This document shows, one piece after another, positions 1 to 9,172 of a DNA stretch of 64,000 bases. Numbering within the stretch: position 1 is the stretch's first letter; each line of letters opens with the position of its first letter. Source of the stretch: Picocystis sp. L7 (Eukaryota; Chlorophyta; Picocystophyceae; Picocystales; Picocystaceae); the NCBI GenBank assembly GCA_020975725.1, contig QXJR01000019.1, positions 186,001 through 250,000 on the forward strand, read 5' to 3'. A model generated the notes under the pieces. That model was given only the letters and a program-made list of their open reading frames with translations, did no database searches and had not been told where the DNA came from. The translations under genes were made by a program, and so were the position numbers.

Positions 1-225
1 ACTCGTTCCTGCGCGCACTTCCCTCTCTTGCCACGAATCGGAGACGAGGCTACGACGCGCGTTCCGAGGCGCGTGCGGCTCGCGTCGCTTGGGAGACGCC
101 GTGCTCGGCTTCCTTCGACGCGTCCGGCCATCGGAAGCGGGGAACCAGCTGCGTGCTCGACGAGTCGCGTGCGTCTCCTGAGGACCTCGTGTTGCTTTTT
201 TTTTTTTCGATCTCGCTCCTGCGCG

Positions 226-609
226 TCACAGCTTGCGATCGTATCCCGTTCCACCACACGCTTTGCAGCGCACCAGTCCCAGACCAGCGCACGCGCGGCA
301 CTCGTCGGCCGGTTTGGGCTGCACGCCGAAGAAATCCGCCTTGGTTTTCTTCCCGTCGTCCTTTCCTCCTTCGATCCTGGTTTCCCTTCCCGTTCCGTCG
401 CACACGATGCATCGGACGCCGCCATATCCGCCACACGTGGCGCACGCGCGTGCTTCTTCCTTGGTTCCCACGGCCACCGCGGCGAGCAGTGCGGCTGCGG
501 CCGTGCCTGCCACGAGGACCTCCTGCGTGCCCACGGCCCTGCACCTCGTGCAGCACCTCCTGGTGCCTGCGGTCGATGCGGATGGACATCGCTTCGTGCT
601 CGCCTTCAT
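226..609 (-). CDS. DnaJ-type zinc-finger plastid protein (BSD2-like)
   Basis: The 127-residue protein has a basic Ser/Thr/Arg-rich N-terminus resembling a transit peptide, one hydrophobic segment (about residues 30-48, rich in Ala/Val/Leu), then four CxxCxGxG-type knuckles: CATCGGYG and CIVCDGTG, a spacer of about 30 residues, then CRACAGLG and CKACGGTG. This is the cysteine-rich zinc domain of DnaJ proteins without a J domain, the family that in plastids includes BSD2 and related assembly or redox chaperones. The ATG at 609 is the nearest in frame. Another frame just upstream (ATG at 589) has better codon bias, so a short 5' exon or a sequence error is possible. It is divergent from the Toc34 gene and shares its promoter. 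The family call is firm; the exact function is inference. Confidence 0.72.
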   Translation of the reverse strand: MKASTKRCPSASTAGTRRCCTRCRAVGTQEVLVAGTAAAALLAAVAVGTKEEARACATCGGYGGVRCIVCDGTGRETRIEGGKDDGKKTKADFFGVQPKPADECRACAGLGLVRCKACGGTGYDRKL

Positions 610-958
610 CGCGGAACGGAATGCGCAACGTCTCGAACGGGTCCACGTCCCACCTCCCGCTCCACCTCCCTCCACCAATCGCAAACGCGGAACAACCCCG
701 TTCGCCAATCGGATCGGGGGAAAAACCGTTTTCACCAATGGGCGATCGGGATCGGTCGTGCGGGCGTGGGTTCGGGGTTGTTCCTGCGATGGGATTGGTG
801 GAGAGGTCGGGGGGGGGAGGGTTTCGAAAGGGAAGCGATCGACGAACGAAACCGACGTCGGAGACGGATCGCGGCGGCGGCGGCATGGACGCGAACTACG
901 AGGATGGAGGTGCGCGAAGGATGGAAGCGAAGGTCGGAAGGGGTGGAAAGAAAGGTCC
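610..958. promoter_or_regulatory. Bidirectional promoter with CCAAT array (zinc-finger protein / Toc34)
   Basis: This is the space between two divergent plastid-protein genes. CCAAT boxes start at 675, 705 and 735, exactly 30 bp apart, and an inverted one (ATTGG) lies at 794-798. A TTTCGAAAGGGA element lies at 822-833. Alternatively the 3' part may hold the Toc34 start: an upstream ATG at 885 opens a short frame that would need an intron of about 110 nt to join the acidic region. Confidence 0.5.
675..798. promoter_or_regulatory. Phased CCAAT boxes
   Basis: CCAAT occurs at 675-679, 705-709 and 735-739, and ATTGG at 794-798. The 30-bp steps are about three helical turns, so the sites would face the same side of the DNA. 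CCAAT is the known binding site of NF-Y factors; binding here is inferred. Confidence 0.5.
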
Positions 959-2098
959 ATGCGAAGCAGTGGGATCGATGGAAGGGAAATCGGACGGCTG
1001 ACGCGAAGGACGGACGCAGACGAGTACGAGTACGAGGAAGAGGAATACGAAGAAGAACTCGCCGTGGAAGAAGAAGGAGAGGACGTGCTCCCGCCAGTCG
1101 ACTTCAAGGACTGGGAAGGACTCGAAGCCATGGCGGAAGAGACGCGGAAAAGCATCCTGGAAACGATAGAGAAGCTCAAAGCACAGGGAAAAGAAGAGCT
1201 GGTGATCATGGTGGTCGGGAAGTATGGGGTGGGAAAAGCATCCACGGCCAACTCGCTCCTGGGCGAGCGTGTATTCCCGAGCGGTGCTTTCCAACCGCAA
1301 TCGCAAGTGCCCTTGAGAGCCGCCAGGATGCTGGAAGGATTCCAGGTGAACTTCATACTGGCACCTGCACTGCTGGAAGGTGACATTGTCAATGATCTCA
1401 GCATGACCCTCCTCACCAAGGTGGTCGAAAGCGCTCCCTTCGACTGCGTGCTGTACGTGGATCGTCTGGACGTGTGCCGTGTGGAAGGACAGGACAAACA
1501 GCTCATCGAAGCGTTGACCGACGCTTTTGGGGCTGGTATTTGGGATCGGACTGTCCTCACTCTCACGCACGGCAAGGCGGACACGGGGCGACGTGGATAC
1601 GATGAATACGTACAATTGCGTGGGGGAACGCTGAGCAGTGCAATTCGGAAAGTTGCAGGCGGGAAGAAGGGGGTGCACCTTCCAGTGGTCTCGGTGGAGA
1701 ACAGCAGCAGGTGCCCCGTCAATGCCAACAACGAGAAGATCCTTCCAAACAGCACCCGTTGGATTCCTGCCCTGTTCGAAGATATCGGAGATGTAGCCAC
1801 CACCATGCCTACATACAGGTACAACAGGGGAGCCATGAAGTCCAAAAGGGATCACAACAACCGCAACAAATGGCTGATATTGCCGCTATTTGCCCTTCAG
1901 ATTGCTGCAAAGGTTCTCATCGTGGACCGCGTCATCAGGCGAGATGCAGACTTTGGGGATCAGTATGGACCGTTCAGCAAAGAAAAGCAAGAGAAGGACC
2001 GTGCCAGAAGGATGGCCAAAGAAGCAACGAAGAAGATGCAGGAGTACGATCGTAAGATGGAGAACAAGGAGATGACAGAGGAGGACCTTGTGGTGTGA
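959..2098 (+). CDS. TOC34: Toc34-like plastid outer-envelope import GTPase
   Basis: A GTPase of the Toc34/Toc159 (AIG1-like) family that receives precursor proteins at the chloroplast outer membrane. From the ATG at 959 the product is 379 aa: an acidic N-terminus (residues 20-45), a G1 loop at about 87-95, a stretch like the Toc34 core (YVDRLDVCRVEGQDKQ, then LTLTHGKAD), SVENSSRC near the G5 region, a tail-anchor helix at about 305-322, and a charged C-terminal tail. A tail anchor is known for plant Toc34; here the residues after it are unusually long (about 55). The G1 loop reads GKYGVGKA, so the usual Mg-binding Ser/Thr after the lysine is Ala, although Ser follows. The start could be 885 if an intron exists. 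Family assignment is strong. Confidence 0.85.
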   Translation: MRSSGIDGREIGRLTRRTDADEYEYEEEEYEEELAVEEEGEDVLPPVDFKDWEGLEAMAEETRKSILETIEKLKAQGKEELVIMVVGKYGVGKASTANSLLGERVFPSGAFQPQSQVPLRAARMLEGFQVNFILAPALLEGDIVNDLSMTLLTKVVESAPFDCVLYVDRLDVCRVEGQDKQLIEALTDAFGAGIWDRTVLTLTHGKADTGRRGYDEYVQLRGGTLSSAIRKVAGGKKGVHLPVVSVENSSRCPVNANNEKILPNSTRWIPALFEDIGDVATTMPTYRYNRGAMKSKRDHNNRNKWLILPLFALQIAAKVLIVDRVIRRDADFGDQYGPFSKEKQEKDRARRMAKEATKKMQEYDRKMENKEMTEEDLVV

Positions 2099-2910
2099 AG
2101 CATACCCTCCGCAATCGATCGGACCCATTTTTCCAATCAAGTTTGTTAGTTCAGTTCATCCACTTTGTCTCTCCATGTCTCATTGTTTCGCGGAAGTGAA
2201 CGGAACACTCTGCCCGCGCTCTGAAACCGATTTTTTGCTTTCAGAATCCGAGTTTATTCGTGCCTACAATTGTCCATCTACTTATCTACGTGCACTGCGT
2301 ACTCGCCAATCCCTTCTTGCTGGTCTGGGGTCGATTTTGTGAGCGTTGTCGATCTCCCTGTCTCACAGATCGTACAGGCACGCCTTGTTCCAGTTCCTGG
2401 TCCCTTCCACGCCAAGCCATTGGAACCACCCACTTTCCCTACATCCCACCTTCCTTCAGACCACTCGCTTCCATCGTCTGAGCCGTTTGCATGCGATGCA
2501 GTGCGACCTATCCATCCCATCACCAATTGTACGCGCGCTGTCGGCGATGTCGACACCGTCGTTGTGGATGCTGGTTCGGATCGTTCTCCAATGCCCCCCT
2601 TCCCTCAGAACCCCCCTCGGGGACCCGGGGAAGGGGGGGGACGATACGGTGGGGAGATCCGAGCTGGCACTACGGTTGGGGGCAGGTGTCGACAGACCCA
2701 TCGGTTCATCGCCATGGGAGAGCGCACAACTGCCGTATCAGCACCAGTGGCGGCGCTTCGTGGTTGGGCGAATTGCAACCGCAGCAACTGTTCCCTAGCC
2801 TCCGTTGACGGACCAGCTGCACCAGAGAGCCAAGCCAAGTGAACGAGGCGTGCGAAAGAATCCAGGCCCTAGAATTTCCTGCGGACGTTCGAGTCAGTGA
2901 AAGGGCAGAC
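2099..2910. other. Intergenic region upstream of the CobW-like gene
   Basis: No gene recognised. It holds a CCAAT at about 2133, another CCAAT at about 2524, and a C/G-run stretch around 2595-2645. Short open frames here lack codon bias and similarity. The CobW frame is open back to 2839 but has no ATG before 2911. Confidence 0.5.
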
Positions 2911-4557
2911 ATGCCTGCGCAACGAACGACGAAATGGAAGCCTATACCAGTGACACTATTATCTGGATTCCTGGGATCTGGCAAAACGACCCTGCTCAAG
3001 AACATCCTGGAAAACAAGGACAATGTGCGAGTGGCAGTGTTGGTGAATGATATGGCAGAGCTGAACATCGACGCCACACTCGTGCAGAATGGGAACGTGC
3101 TGAAGCGAGATGAAAAGCTGGTGGAAATGCACAATGGATGTATCTGCTGCACTTTGCGTGAAGACCTGCTCGTCGAACTCTCAAAGCTCGCGCTGGCAGA
3201 CCGTTACGATGCTATCCTGATCGAAAGTACTGGCATCAGCGAACCTCAGCAGGTTGCCGAGACTTTCACCTTTGAGATTGACTTGGTGGCTCTGCTAGAG
3301 GATTTGAAAGAAAATTCAGCCGCGGACATTGATATTAAACTTTTGAAAAAGCGATTCAAAGATAACCCCCCCACCTGCCTGAACGACCTCGCAAAGCTGG
3401 ACACGTGTGTTACTTTGGTGGACTGTAAGGCATTCAATGGGGATCTGACCACATCAGAATTTTTGTTGGAAAGGTACGCAGAGCAGGAGGGAATGGTCGA
3501 AGAGGATGAGAGGAACATTTCCGAGCTTCTCATCGATCAAGTTGAGTTTGCAGATGTCATACTCCTCAACAAGTGTGATGTTGTGGAAAAGAATGAAGTG
3601 GACAAGATCGAGCAAGCATTGAAAACGCTCAATCCAGTAGCGAAGGTCTATCGCACAGTACAATCAAAAATAGACGTTGAATCAGTCCTAAGCACTGGAT
3701 TGTTTGACATGGAGAAGGCATCCAGTAGTGCTGGGTGGTTGAAAACAATGAGGGGAGAAGTTTTGGTCCCAGAAACTGAGGAGTACGGAATTGGCTCTTT
3801 TGTTTATTCTGCCCGCACTCCATTTCATCCGCAGCGTCTGTGGGATTTTCTGCAGAGGTACTTCATGGTGCATGCAGAAGAGCTACCCGATGAAGAAGAG
3901 GAAGAAGACCAGGAGGAAGCAGAAGGGGAAGGAGAGGAGAAGCCGGAGGACAATGACAAAGCGGCTACCGAGGAAGTAGACGAGGCAGAAGTTGAACGGG
4001 AACGCCAGCGCATGGCTGCTGAGGTTGCTGAACGAAATGAATTTTCCAACAAGAGGCTTGAAGCATTGAAAAGGAGCCTTGGACACATTATGCGCTCAAA
4101 GGGGTACTTCTGGCTGGCTGGCCGTGACAAGCTGATGGGTGAATGGAGCCAAGCAGGCAGCATTGCAAAAGTGACTTGCGGGGGTCCTTGGTTAGCTGCT
4201 GTACCGGAAGAGGTTTGGCCTCAGGATGGTACAAAGGAAAGGGAACTGTTGGAGAGGGATTTGCACCCGAGCGTGATCCAGGATCGCAGACAAGAGATCG
4301 TCATGATTGGGAGTGGCTTGAAGAAAGATGTTATTACTGCAGAGCTGGATGACTGTCTGCTAAGAGAAGGGGATCTGCCTAGTGCAAAACGCCTCAAGAT
4401 GTCGACCCGCAAAATGAGTCCAGCGGATTCACAAGAGCAATGGAAATTTTTGCTCAGCGTTCCCGAAAAAGAGGACCCCTTCCCCCAGTGGCCGGATGCA
4501 GATAGCATGATAACGGAGCTGGTCACCTCGGTGGACGAGGGGGGCGAAGAAGACTAG
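2911..4557 (+). CDS. CobW/ZNG1-family metal chaperone GTPase
   Basis: A COG0523 G3E GTPase, a family whose members deliver zinc or other metals to client enzymes. The 548-residue product has a Walker A loop (GFLGSGKTT, residues 19-27), the diagnostic CxCC metal site in GCICC (76-80), ESTGISEP (switch/Walker B region), NKCD for guanine recognition, and a C-terminal CobW_C domain with GYFWLAGRDKLMGEWSQAGS. Between the two domains sits a very acidic insert (about 330-375) rich in Glu/Asp. The frame is open upstream to 2839, but only with non-ATG codons; ATG at 2911 lies just before the first beta strand. No transit peptide is obvious, so it is probably cytosolic. Client and metal are not readable from the sequence. 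Confidence 0.88.
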   Translation: MPAQRTTKWKPIPVTLLSGFLGSGKTTLLKNILENKDNVRVAVLVNDMAELNIDATLVQNGNVLKRDEKLVEMHNGCICCTLREDLLVELSKLALADRYDAILIESTGISEPQQVAETFTFEIDLVALLEDLKENSAADIDIKLLKKRFKDNPPTCLNDLAKLDTCVTLVDCKAFNGDLTTSEFLLERYAEQEGMVEEDERNISELLIDQVEFADVILLNKCDVVEKNEVDKIEQALKTLNPVAKVYRTVQSKIDVESVLSTGLFDMEKASSSAGWLKTMRGEVLVPETEEYGIGSFVYSARTPFHPQRLWDFLQRYFMVHAEELPDEEEEEDQEEAEGEGEEKPEDNDKAATEEVDEAEVERERQRMAAEVAERNEFSNKRLEALKRSLGHIMRSKGYFWLAGRDKLMGEWSQAGSIAKVTCGGPWLAAVPEEVWPQDGTKERELLERDLHPSVIQDRRQEIVMIGSGLKKDVITAELDDCLLREGDLPSAKRLKMSTRKMSPADSQEQWKFLLSVPEKEDPFPQWPDADSMITELVTSVDEGGEED

Positions 4558-4780
4558 TTCCACTACGGTCAAGCGAAAATCCTTGGGCCGTGAAGTAGAC
4601 CCAGTCATTTGGATAGCATTGATAGCTGTACCAGCAATGCGCATATCGTTGTCAAGTGAATTTTCCTCCCTGAAGACATGAGACAAAGGTCCAACTTCAC
4701 GAATGGGGGACGGGACGGGCTCCGAACACTGTACAAGCAACATGCTCATTGTAATCAAGCGTGGAAGATACACAGAGCAT

Positions 4781-5752
4781 TTACTCTTTCGTGACGTCTG
4801 TGCTCTCAAAGATCTTGTCAGCATTCCCTGCCTCGAAACCGTCTCTTCTGTGCCACTCCTGTATCTTTGCTGGCTCTATCTTTTTGTTCTCTGGTAGAAC
4901 CTTTCTCTCTGCAAATTCGACGTAGGAACCTGCAATATGGGAAGCCCCGTCGGCAAATCGGTGCGAAACTCGTTCTGCCATCGCTGCCGTTTGAAGCAGA
5001 AGACCATCAGGACTTGCTTTTATCTTCCCACCGGCCGTGTTCAAAGGGAACCCATGCCTTTCCAGGACAGCGTTTACATCCTCGAGGTTCTTCTCATCCG
5101 GAAGACGGTGTACAGCTATTGCGATATGGTTGACTTCGTAGCCATGTGCGAGGACCCAGGCCGCATATTCAGATTCTTTGCGAACGGTTTCATACTCCTC
5201 AACGGTTGGGGGGTCCCATGGCAGTTCCCCCAGAGCAAAACAAAGAAGTGCATGGTCTGCGGGCAACTCAGCAGCACACTTTGCCCTCGGCATCACAATG
5301 GATTGAGATGTGGGGGATAGCTTGGCTACGTCAATGGCGGACAGGAATATTCGCAAGGGAAGGGGTTCCATGCCATCCGAAACGTCCTTCTCTTCCACGT
5401 TGGACTGTGGACACGACATCCAAACTGCATGCAAGTGTTTCTCTGGAAATTGCAACGTACCTCTGAGCTTGCATTGGAACGCTTGCAACTCTTTCTGCAT
5501 GGATTCGCTGGAGAAGGTTCGAAGAGCCAAGTGGTCGGCTCGCATCCCCGTCGCTCCGAGGAGGTCCATGGCCTGCTGGGCGCGAGGCGTGCGTGCAAGG
5601 TATCGTTGGATGGAAGCATTGCAAGCTCGAGACAGCAGCTTTCCACACATGTCTTCCATCGTGGCGACGTGTCGGAATCGGAACCAACGAAAATGAGACA
5701 CCACACCATGCTGGGGCGAATTGCAACGATTCACTCCCCCAATGACAACCAT
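4781..5752 (-). CDS. DUF1338 2-oxoadipate dioxygenase/decarboxylase-like protein (HglS/FLO7 type)
   Basis: The 323-residue protein matches the DUF1338 family (bacterial HglS/YdcJ, plant FLO7), Fe(II) enzymes that turn 2-oxoadipate into 2-hydroxyglutarate in lysine breakdown. Visible family marks are RADHLALRTF (first metal His, about residue 73), the AWVLAHGYEVNHIAIAVH block (second His), GSYVEFAERKVLP (metal Glu) and RRDGFEAGNADKIFEST near the C-terminus. The His, His and Glu pattern suggests an active enzyme. The N-terminus (Arg/Phe/His-rich, before MEDMCGKLL) could be an organelle-targeting extension; plant homologues are plastidial. ATG at 5752. It converges with the CobW-like gene, with stops 223 bp apart. 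The family is secure; the substrate is inferred from homologues. Confidence 0.85.
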   Translation of the reverse strand: MVVIGGVNRCNSPQHGVVSHFRWFRFRHVATMEDMCGKLLSRACNASIQRYLARTPRAQQAMDLLGATGMRADHLALRTFSSESMQKELQAFQCKLRGTLQFPEKHLHAVWMSCPQSNVEEKDVSDGMEPLPLRIFLSAIDVAKLSPTSQSIVMPRAKCAAELPADHALLCFALGELPWDPPTVEEYETVRKESEYAAWVLAHGYEVNHIAIAVHRLPDEKNLEDVNAVLERHGFPLNTAGGKIKASPDGLLLQTAAMAERVSHRFADGASHIAGSYVEFAERKVLPENKKIEPAKIQEWHRRDGFEAGNADKIFESTDVTKE

Positions 5753-6996
5753 TTACAACAAAAATATGACCGAATGTCAGGAGACTTTGATATATCAATC
5801 GTAGACTCGATGGATAGGTGTCCGATCGATCGAATGAGGGGTGTCCGACGCATGTACTCCTTGGTTCCAAACATTTGAATAGCGGCTCTTCTCGTGTGGG
5901 TGAGTTCTTCCACTGCGCACTGTTGGATTTGCAATCTACAAGGAACATCGTACGCGAGAATTTCCACATACAACTGCGATGCCATGATTGAGACGATGCG
6001 CATTCTCCTGTCAAGCGATCCGTTTGTGTCCTCATGGAAGGTACAAACTTAGTTCCAACATACACTCGGAACTCTCGTTTCCCACTCACTCGGTCGTGTG
6101 GCCATTAAGAAGATAGGTCGGACCAAGAAGAAAAACAAACATTCTTTGAACGCTTCACACCGTCTTGATGCAGTCCAAAACTTCTTGCCACAAGAAGATG
6201 CGTTGTTAGCAAAAGAGCGACCTTCCATGCCCCATCCGAAGCCTTCTATTACAAACACGAAAATAATCTCCGCAAGAGACGGGACACTTGCTTTCACATT
6301 TGGAAAAATAAGGAGGGAACGCCTTGGACTCCACCTTGGTTCTTGCTCCTCATCAATAGATCCTTAACAAGGATCCCACGGATTAGGCATTGCTCAAGAT
6401 ACCTTGAGCATCGGCGATCCCAAAGCACTTCCCGTTCTTGGAACGTCCGAAGGTTGGACTCAAGAAACTCTTTCCTAGCGTCCCCCAAGAACTCTGCACG
6501 GGGATCGATCTCGTTGGATCCTTTCTTCTCTCGCGGAATCCGCCAGGGGTGTCGCTGGCCAAGGGACTGTCCCTACGATCTTCCCCCGCATGAGGGAGGC
6601 CTTTCCATTTGTAAAATACGGACCATTTCTGTGAACATTGGCTTGCCCACGCACCTCTCGTGTGCGCCTGTGGCCTTCTCCCTGCTTCATTGCACTTCCT
6701 CACCGCGTGCACCCATGTTTGGTCTACCTTGGGGGCCATCCTCATGGGTAGTTATCTGGCGCCGACGCAAGAGCATGGACCTCGACGACTTCTTGGAAGC
6801 ACCCGTGTGCAAAATGGAAAAACGTCCAGATCGCGTCTTGAAGATTGAAGATCGGAAGACCGCGCAAGAAACCGTCGCCTAGTGTACCTTGGGTGGTCTC
6901 CTTTGCGGGGATGGTCCCGGCAAAGAAAACTTTGAATAGGTGGTTGGTAACCGAGTCATCGGGCACTCAAAGCGCATGCGTTAGGCTAGCGTTTGT
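5753..6996. other. Intergenic region, no gene recognised
   Basis: The stretch is AT-richer than flanking genes and has no long frame with the local codon bias. A perfect short inverted repeat (GCTCAAG-ATAC-CTTGAGC) lies at about 6392-6409. It may include the 5' flank of the decayed Fanzor element that follows. Confidence 0.4.
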
Positions 6997-8572
6997 TTGA
7001 ACCTATTTCTTCGGGAAACTTTTCACGGTGAAGACACATGCGATTTGGGCGACACATACGTGCCCGGGGTATTTGATGAAACTTTCTTTTGCCGATTGGT
7101 GTTGGATATCAATGGGGCGCATATACAACCAAAGGAGATCGTTGCACTCCGTACAAGGCACCCCGATATGTGCGTCATGGTCAATCTATGCAAAAGGTGC
7201 GCGGTAGACAATAACCTTTACTCGTGTGGTGCCATCAAGTACTTGACCAACCTCAAAAACACCACGTAGTAGGATTGACGCGTTGGATCAAATGGCGGGT
7301 CTACTCGCCGGCGGTCAAGAAACCATTGGAAGCGAGAGTCCCTTCCTCGGAACATGAACAAGCGACCAAGGTCTTAGTATGCCATTTAGACAACTAGCTC
7401 CTTCCGGAGAATTCCCGCTTCGTTCTTGATGTCATGTCTCCCGATTTGGCATCGAAGATTCGAACTTCAAAAACGGATCCTCGGCAAAGATGGTCCGATG
7501 AACAAAACACGGTCATCGGACCCAACATCCTTGGAAATAATAGTTGGGTACGCGGTCTTTGTCAACCCTCACTTCGAAGCTCACTCGGAAGGTCCTTTGT
7601 TCGACCCCCCACCTGTCTTTTGAATTTGAAACAAGCTTGCGATCTTTGATACCACCATCATATACGCGGTGTTGCGTGATATGGGATGGATGAGCGCCGC
7701 TCACGCCGCCTTGGCCAAGATAAACGAGGAGCACTTCTCCTTGATGTTGGACGGGGACAGGTTACATGGAGAAAGCACGACGTTCATGAGGACGGTGGAA
7801 ACGGACGGAACGCCCGTCTGCGTTTACTTCAAGCAGCCCAAAAAACATGCACGAAAACCGTTGGTTCTTTTCTTGTTTATTTGGTACTAGACGACGTGGG
7901 TGTAAGCATTGGTCCGGGAAGGTCGAACATCTTGTATAACATTTGGCGTGAGAAGTGCAACCACCGGTCGATCGTCCTTTCGAGAAGTCAATACTACGTG
8001 GAATCGAGAACGGTTCGGAGTGTCGTCGCTTGGTGAACTCAGAAGGTTGTCCGAATGGCTTTACATACGCTATCCGGAACCTTGTCCAAGGACGTGAATC
8101 ACGTTGCGTCTCTTCGGTATGTGCAGGCAATGAAAGCCACCTACGCATCCCTTTTGTCGACGTGCACGCATGGACAATGGGCCGACCAATCGTTGAGTGT
8201 TTTTATACGAGAAAAATAAGCATTTTTGCCAAACTCTTCAATTGCATGCACACGGCCATCGAAAGGGACAAAATGTTGAAAGTGTCCTAAGGGTCAGCGA
8301 AATTTGCGCCCGATGGAAGAGGCGAGGTTAGCGTCCCGACGAGTCGCGCCTTCAAGGATTGCGCATGCCGCGTTCACGCGCGCATCACGGACGAGTTTTG
8401 GACGACGGTCGTCCAGCATGGACAGCTCACATTCATGGAAGGGCTCGGAAGATGAGACACGAAACGGAGGGTCCTAGGCTTGCAATGGTGTTGTCTCACC
8501 AGCCAAACGAAATGCAGGTTTGTCAATCGGGATTGCAACACTGCAATGAACATCTTGAAGTGCATGTTTTGA
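6997..8572 (+). mobile_element. Decayed Fanzor (eukaryotic TnpB-like) element
   Basis: Fanzors are eukaryotic relatives of TnpB, RNA-guided RuvC nucleases carried by DNA transposons. Several conserved blocks appear in order on the plus strand. At 7669-7872 a segment ends in FMRTVETDGTPVCVYF, like the TDGVSV motif. At 7872-8034 there is VSIGPGRSNILYN then LSRSQYYVES, like the RuvC-I DPGR..Y block. At 8291-8452 there is GRGEVSVPTSRAFKDC then ITDEFWTT, like the RuvC-II DEFRTT block. At 8516-8569 there is RFVNRDCNTAMNILKC, the RuvC-III NRD.NAA.NIL signature. The blocks lie in different frames with stops between them, and the RuvC-I Asp is Gly, so it is dead. The N-terminal part (6997-7269) is less certain. 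Ends of the element were not found. Confidence 0.75.
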
Positions 8573-9172
8573 AAGCGACCCGGGGTGTTGTGTCGATCGG
8601 ACGGAGATGCAGTACAAGAATGGATCAGACGTTGGATACCCAAATGAAACGTACGTCATGGGAACGGGAACAAGAGCAGGGAGGGCTTACCCAATGCGAA
8701 GTCCATGATTTAGGAACATCAACCCATGGCTTGCCGGTTTCTGGGAACGCACACGCGTTTCCTCTTTGTTCCATACACGAACGGTCAAGGCAAAGGTGTC
8801 CCATCCCTCCCTTGACTGATTGCACAAGAATATGCACAATAGAAGCTGCAGATCCAAGACAAAAGCTGAAACTTGCCCGTGTCATTGACATTGTTGAAAT
8901 TATTCCGCTGCACAAAAAGCAAGCTAGAAACGTATGAATTGGAGCGGTGTCCTACGGCAATAAAGAGAGCAATCGGGATGGTCGGGGACAAGCGCCTCGT
9001 CAGCCTACAGCGTGGCCCACCCTACCCGCATCGATTAGCAAAGCCCCTGCGACTTCGAAACCAAAGCTCCCTTTAGGGCTATCATGGAACGGCAGAGATC
9101 CAAACCACAGGTGATGCATGCGCACCGGTCTGAAACTTCATACGTCGGCAATGCTTCTACAGGGTCTGGACA
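8573..9172. other. Intergenic region 3' of the Fanzor relic
   Basis: No gene recognised. The frame at 8359-8937 is an accidental open frame crossing the relic's end. The terminal part (about 9000-9172) would be the 3' flank of the isomerase gene on the minus strand. Confidence 0.4.

Noticed and set aside
28-1383. Long overlapping frames on both strands at the window start
   Set aside because: They cross the zinc-finger gene and Toc34 in the wrong frames, lack ATG-proximal codon bias, and have no recognisable domain.
2839-2910. Extension of the CobW-like protein to a GTG at 2839
   Set aside because: Eukaryotic nuclear genes start at ATG; the extension precedes the first beta strand and looks like leader sequence.
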